Part shown: in pieces, positions 60,151 through 64,000 of the stretch
How the letters are laid out: each line of letters begins with the position of its first letter
How positions within the stretch are numbered: the first letter of the stretch is position 1
Origin: Polytrichum commune
Taxonomy: Eukaryota; Streptophyta; Polytrichopsida; Polytrichales; Polytrichaceae
DNA length: 64,000 nt
Assembly: GCA_950295325.1 (NCBI GenBank)
Contig: OX485806.1
Span: forward strand, 16,804,001 to 16,868,000
Reading direction: 5' to 3'
Position numbers and translations under genes: made by a program
The notes under the pieces: generated by a model
Database searches by the model: none
Told to the model about the DNA's origin: nothing
Seen by the model: only the letters and a program-made list of their open reading frames with translations

Positions 60151-61204
60151 CAAATTTGCGTCATGCATGCATCTGTACGATTGTTTTTTTTAACAAACTA
60201 CGTGGTCGATTCAATGATTTTCTTTATATAAAAAAAGAGGAATTTTATTTTATGTTTTGGGTTTATTGTGCTTTTTGGGTGTTGTTTTTCCACAAATCGT
60301 ATTCCCTTGATGAATTTGGCCTGGTTGTAAAGTACATCACTTGTTATGAAGATGTTTTAAACTTCATGTGCGTGCACACTAGGTTATTTAATGACATAAG
60401 AAACATACGTTGAGATCAACCACAATGCTTCTTAAAGCATGTATGTTTAAGGCAATCCTCTTATTCTCTTAGTTTTTTGTTTTTTTTTCCCCCTCAAACA
60501 TTTTGTTTTTGCAATGCACACGCCTCAATGGCACAAACCAAATTGTCATATACTCTATACTTTGTGGACATGTCTTTTGTCCAAATTTACTTGAATCCTA
60601 ATTATAGGCTTATCCCATTGTGAAACACGTCTTTTTGGTGACCATTCTTAGCTATAAGTCTTGCCACATAGGTACAACTCAGTTATAGTCGGTATCTGAT
60701 TTAAACGAGTGCCCACATAAGGTCCACATACCTTGGCAAGGACATCATCATAGTGACCCTTGAGTTTTTGAGACAACCTCTTCCACCACATGCCAAATTC
60801 TAAAATCATCATGTGAAACAATCGACCGCCTGATGTAGGCTTTAGTTAATCATGCTTAGGTTGTTCACCCTTGTTGGGTTTTGTGGTTCTTGCACTAGGT
60901 TGACTCTTTTTTTTTTTTAAATCCTCACTCTCCTTGTCAGGCCTTGATGGCCGTATAATGTTTTTGGCACTGAAATAAAATGTTGTTTCAAAAGAAAGAA
61001 AAAGCAAAAAAATGAAGGCCAATAGACCTTAGTTTTTTTGGATTGCATACAATAGATGGGTGTTACGGTGGCTCGTTTTCTTTGAAGTTGTGGTTATTGT
61101 GTTGTTACTTTTGTTGTTGTCATTTGATGTTTGATGTTCTTGTCCCCACAAGTACACATCCCTTATTATTTTAAACAAGTAGTTTGTCCAAATATACTTG
61201 AATG
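60151..61204 (+). other. Intergenic DNA including a partial family C repeat
   Basis: 60555-60720 matches the second half of family C (CACGTCTTTTTGGTGACCATT). The rest is AT-rich with no recognised content. Confidence 0.45.
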
Positions 61205-61375
61205 TCAGTTGATTTTCCGTCTTATTTTTGCAAATGTTTTGTTGTGATTTTGCTAATGCAACACAAGTTTTGTTGTGTAAATCTAATCAATAGAAGTTGA
61301 CAAATATGAAAACAAACCAAATAACACCCACATACCTTACACTTGAGATGCACAAGTTGTAAGGAAGCTTTGTTG
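61205..61375 (+). repeat. Dispersed repeat D, partial copy 3
   Basis: It contains TTTTGTTGTGTAAATCTAATC and AACACCCACATACCTTACA, as in the D copies at 45130 and 55490. Confidence 0.5.
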
Positions 61376-61799
61376 AAGGCTGTCACACCATCGTGTGAAT
61401 GAACCAATGATTCTCAACAACCATCTCCATGAGTTACATGCGTGAGGAGCAATTGTAGGAGCACACAGGTACAACAATTGACTCCCTTCAATTTGTGTGA
61501 AGTTCATTTATTAAGAACTTATAGGCCTTCAACTTTGTGACTGCTCTTCCTCAACCGACGCCACCAACTCCGGCCCAACTCCTTAGTTGCTCAATCAATA
61601 AAGTAGACATGCCTAAATCCAACATAGCAATAATCTAGACACTTATTTTTTGGTGGTATATGTGTAGGTGTGGGTCTAAACACGCAGACTTCAATAATAC
61701 ATGTGTTTGAAAGAGTTTGGACTACATGCGCAAAATATTGCCAACCATTCTAGGCTCAATAGTGAACATCATGGGGGAGGGGGGAGGGGGGGAAGGTAT

Positions 61800-62020
61800 A
61801 TGCAATGAACAGGGAGAACTGGCCACTAGTTCCAAGTGAACCGGTTGAGTTTGAGAAATAACTAGTTGGAGTCAACACCTCAGGACAATCATTGATCATT
61901 TTAGACGGATTTATTGGAGCATGCTTCGAATTAAGAAAGAAAATCAGAAAATCAGAACATGTAACTGGTTGGGCTTGGAAACACTAGGATTTTGACTAAT
62001 ATTGCCCAAAAAGATCCCTG
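61800..62020 (+). repeat. GAACCGGTT dispersed repeat, copy 2
   Basis: It matches 43020-43225 (GTGAACCGGTTGAGTTTGAG, CATGTAACTGGTTGG, AACACTAGGAT). It starts just after a G-rich run at 61772-61792. Confidence 0.6.
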
Positions 62021-62464
62021 GGCACTTGGCCATATGGCCACTTAATGAGATGCACAAAAACCTATGTTTTGATAATGACTTTAAGAGATATACATATGAG
62101 CTCCAAAAATTATGAGGCACGATTGGGATTTGCTAAATACCTTGCACACAATTGCGTATTTTATATCCTACAAGAAGTGGGTGCAGACGAGAGCAAAACA
62201 TCCGAATAACACATGCCTATCTTAAGATTGGGCAACTTGTAGACCCCTCAAGGTTCAATTGCATTGATGGGTCCCCATGCACGTGATGAGCATAATAAGG
62301 AGTGAAAATGAGGTCCAATACAAAGGGGTGTTTTGGACCCCAACGTTCTTCGACCCGGACCTTAAATTAAACCCAATTAAAAGCCTTATGATTTTCAAAC
62401 GTTGGGGCAAATGCTGGGTAGATTCTAACTTATGGTAATGATAGATGGTTCTTAAATGGTTACT

Positions 62465-62780
62465 CTTTCTAATCAGCTCATATCGTCTAAATGTTAAAAC
62501 ACACAATTAGTTAAATTGACATTACTGGCAAATCCAAATTGAGACTGTAGCCATTTCCTTGTAACATTTGGAACCCTTCTGCATATTTTATTTACAAAAA
62601 AAATGAAGAACTTCATGCTGCTTAAATGATCATATAGGTTTTCCCAATATTCCACTAATGTTGATTGTTGAATCTAGATAGTTATCAAATTTTGAGCATT
62701 TAGTCCAATCTTTTCTTAAGACACCTCCTTTTGGTTTTGTTCCCCATGACAACTTATGTAGTTTATGGAGCCTCAACTTT
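62465..62780 (+). repeat. Dispersed repeat C copy
   Basis: It contains a GTAGCCATTTCCTTG block, GAACTTCATGCTGCTTAAATG and TTTAGTCCAATCTTTTCTTA, in the family C order but more diverged. Confidence 0.5.
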
Positions 62781-62789
62781 TTCTTTCAA

Positions 62790-63733
62790 CCAGATCATCT
62801 AGTTCACATTAATCTCTATCTCAAGGGATGTACGGTGCGATGAGCATTCCAGCCAAGCAAGATCTGCCGCCACACAAATGAAAAATGAGCAATCAAGATA
62901 CAAGATCCTCAACATCATCACAAGACCCATACTAGAGAAGAAATGAATGTCGCTACAGAATTTGCCAAGATGAGCACCCAGGGTTGCGACTCAAACAAAT
63001 CATTTGTAACAAATAATCCATCCATATCATCCTTGTACATTCATACCAAAGAACATTTTTATAGAACTTAGGATTAAGTGATGTAGTGCACATTGAGACC
63101 GTCCATAATATTATGACTCTAATGTCGATGACTAGGTGTCCTTAGACCCAACCTCGTCATCGTGGTATACATAAGATATTACGTTGTCGATGTCGCCTCA
63201 TCATCGTAGGATGGCAACTTGGTGACACTATGGTGCCCCATCATCGTAGAGGTATAAGATATTATCTACATGGCACATCACCATCTTAGGAGGTGGAGAT
63301 GATCAAAGACCTGAAGTGGCCACTGAGGTTGAGAGAGTGTGAGGCCAAACCACCCACCCTTAAGCGTCCTAGTCCGGGTGAGGGAGTGGGGATCACAATC
63401 ATATTATTCTAGCTAAATCATTCCAATGTCATTAATTTCCATTGCATTTCACATCGATGTTGGACACCCCAATTCATTCCATAACAAGGTTACAAGTGTT
63501 AAGAAACTCTCTTCTCCGTAATGGCACTATTAGCATCCCCAATAACAATCCACGCAACTCAACTCCAACTCCACCCCCTAATTTCACCTACTAATGCCTT
63601 GTAGTCACCTAGTTTGCTAATGAACTAGCTATCTAATTGCTATTAGGTCATAATCCAATTCATCAACTAGCACCTAGTCTAATGTAAATCTACAGCTCGT
63701 CCCCTTATATCACTTCGGTCCTTCACCCAGAAT
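62790..63733. other. Intergenic DNA with degenerate short repeats
   Basis: Between 63140 and 63300 the blocks CATCATCGTAG and ATAAGATATTA recur three to four times at roughly 50-bp spacing. No gene is recognised. Confidence 0.45.
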
Positions 63734-64000
63734 CCTTTGCCCTCGGCCGCTGCCTCAACCAGAAGCCTTGAACCTTGGCCGTTGCCTCAAACCGAAGCCT
63801 TGGACCTTAGGCCGTGCCTCAACCCGAAGCCTTGGACCTTGGCAGTCTGCCTCAACACCGAGCTTTGGGCCTTCGGCCGTGGCCTCAAACAGGAACCCTG
63901 ACCATGGGCAGTCTGCCTCAACCAAAAGCTTGAACCTTAGGCCGTCTGCCTCAACACCGAGCTTTGGGCCTTCGGCCGTGGCCTCAACACCGAGCCCTGG
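63734..64000. repeat. 33-bp minisatellite running off the right edge
   Basis: About eight units of 32-33 bp follow the pattern CCTTGGACCTTNGGCCGT then CTGCCTCAACCCGAAG. A higher-order pattern is visible, since two units with CTTTGGGCCTTCGGCCGTGG recur about 98 bp apart. The array continues past the window, so its true length is unknown. Confidence 0.85.

Noticed and set aside
1-64000. CRISPR arrays, operons or phage modules
   Set aside because: No regularly spaced identical repeats with unique spacers, no ribosome-binding-site-led gene clusters and no phage proteins. The gene structure is eukaryotic.

Overview
The window reads as nuclear DNA of a land plant. It holds one large multi-exon gene with canonical GT-AG introns and a PHD / extended-PHD chromatin reader core. 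This gene sits among plant-type transposable elements: tRNA-derived SINEs, a PIF/Harbinger-type MITE family, a CACTA element, and degenerate RNase H retroelement remnants. There are no prokaryotic operons, functional rRNA or tRNA genes, or CRISPR arrays. The plant group cannot be fixed from the sequence alone.

Layout. 1-17.6 kb is repeat-rich intergenic DNA. It carries a broken RNase H retroelement (3241-4690), a SINE with target-site duplications (6278-6529), a 3.65-kb CACTA element (7477-11127) inserted into an array of hairpin-forming units, two MITE copies (12947-13442, 15413-15915), and a fragment derived from 5S rRNA (14816-14861). 17.7-20.0 kb is the GC-richer promoter and leader of the main gene and contains a tandem duplication. 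20,005-34,990 is the gene: ten coding segments on the + strand and a protein of about 3,890 residues. Its long low-complexity N-terminal region is followed by an AT-hook-like patch, an enhancer-of-polycomb-like motif, a PHD finger, an extended PHD finger, a coiled coil with a further Cys-rich zinc cluster, and a Gly/Lys/Arg tract. Polyadenylation signals lie at 35.3 and 35.7 kb.

35.7-64.0 kb is again repeat-dominated. It has a second RNase H remnant (36430-38755), three copies of a MITE with CCCGGG ends and 8-bp target duplications (two + and one -), a truncated and a full-length copy of the Harbinger-type MITE (the latter with a nested element), two more SINE insertions, a tRNA-like repeat, several unclassified dispersed repeat families, and a 33-bp minisatellite running off the right edge.

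The only gene I regard as functional is the PHD gene. Almost every other open frame lies in or next to a repeat, or is antisense to the gene. The most unusual items are the two overlapping RNase H remnants, which together outline a retroelement family I cannot name; the MITE whose copy sizes form a 42-43 bp ladder; and the giant N-terminal extension of the PHD protein.
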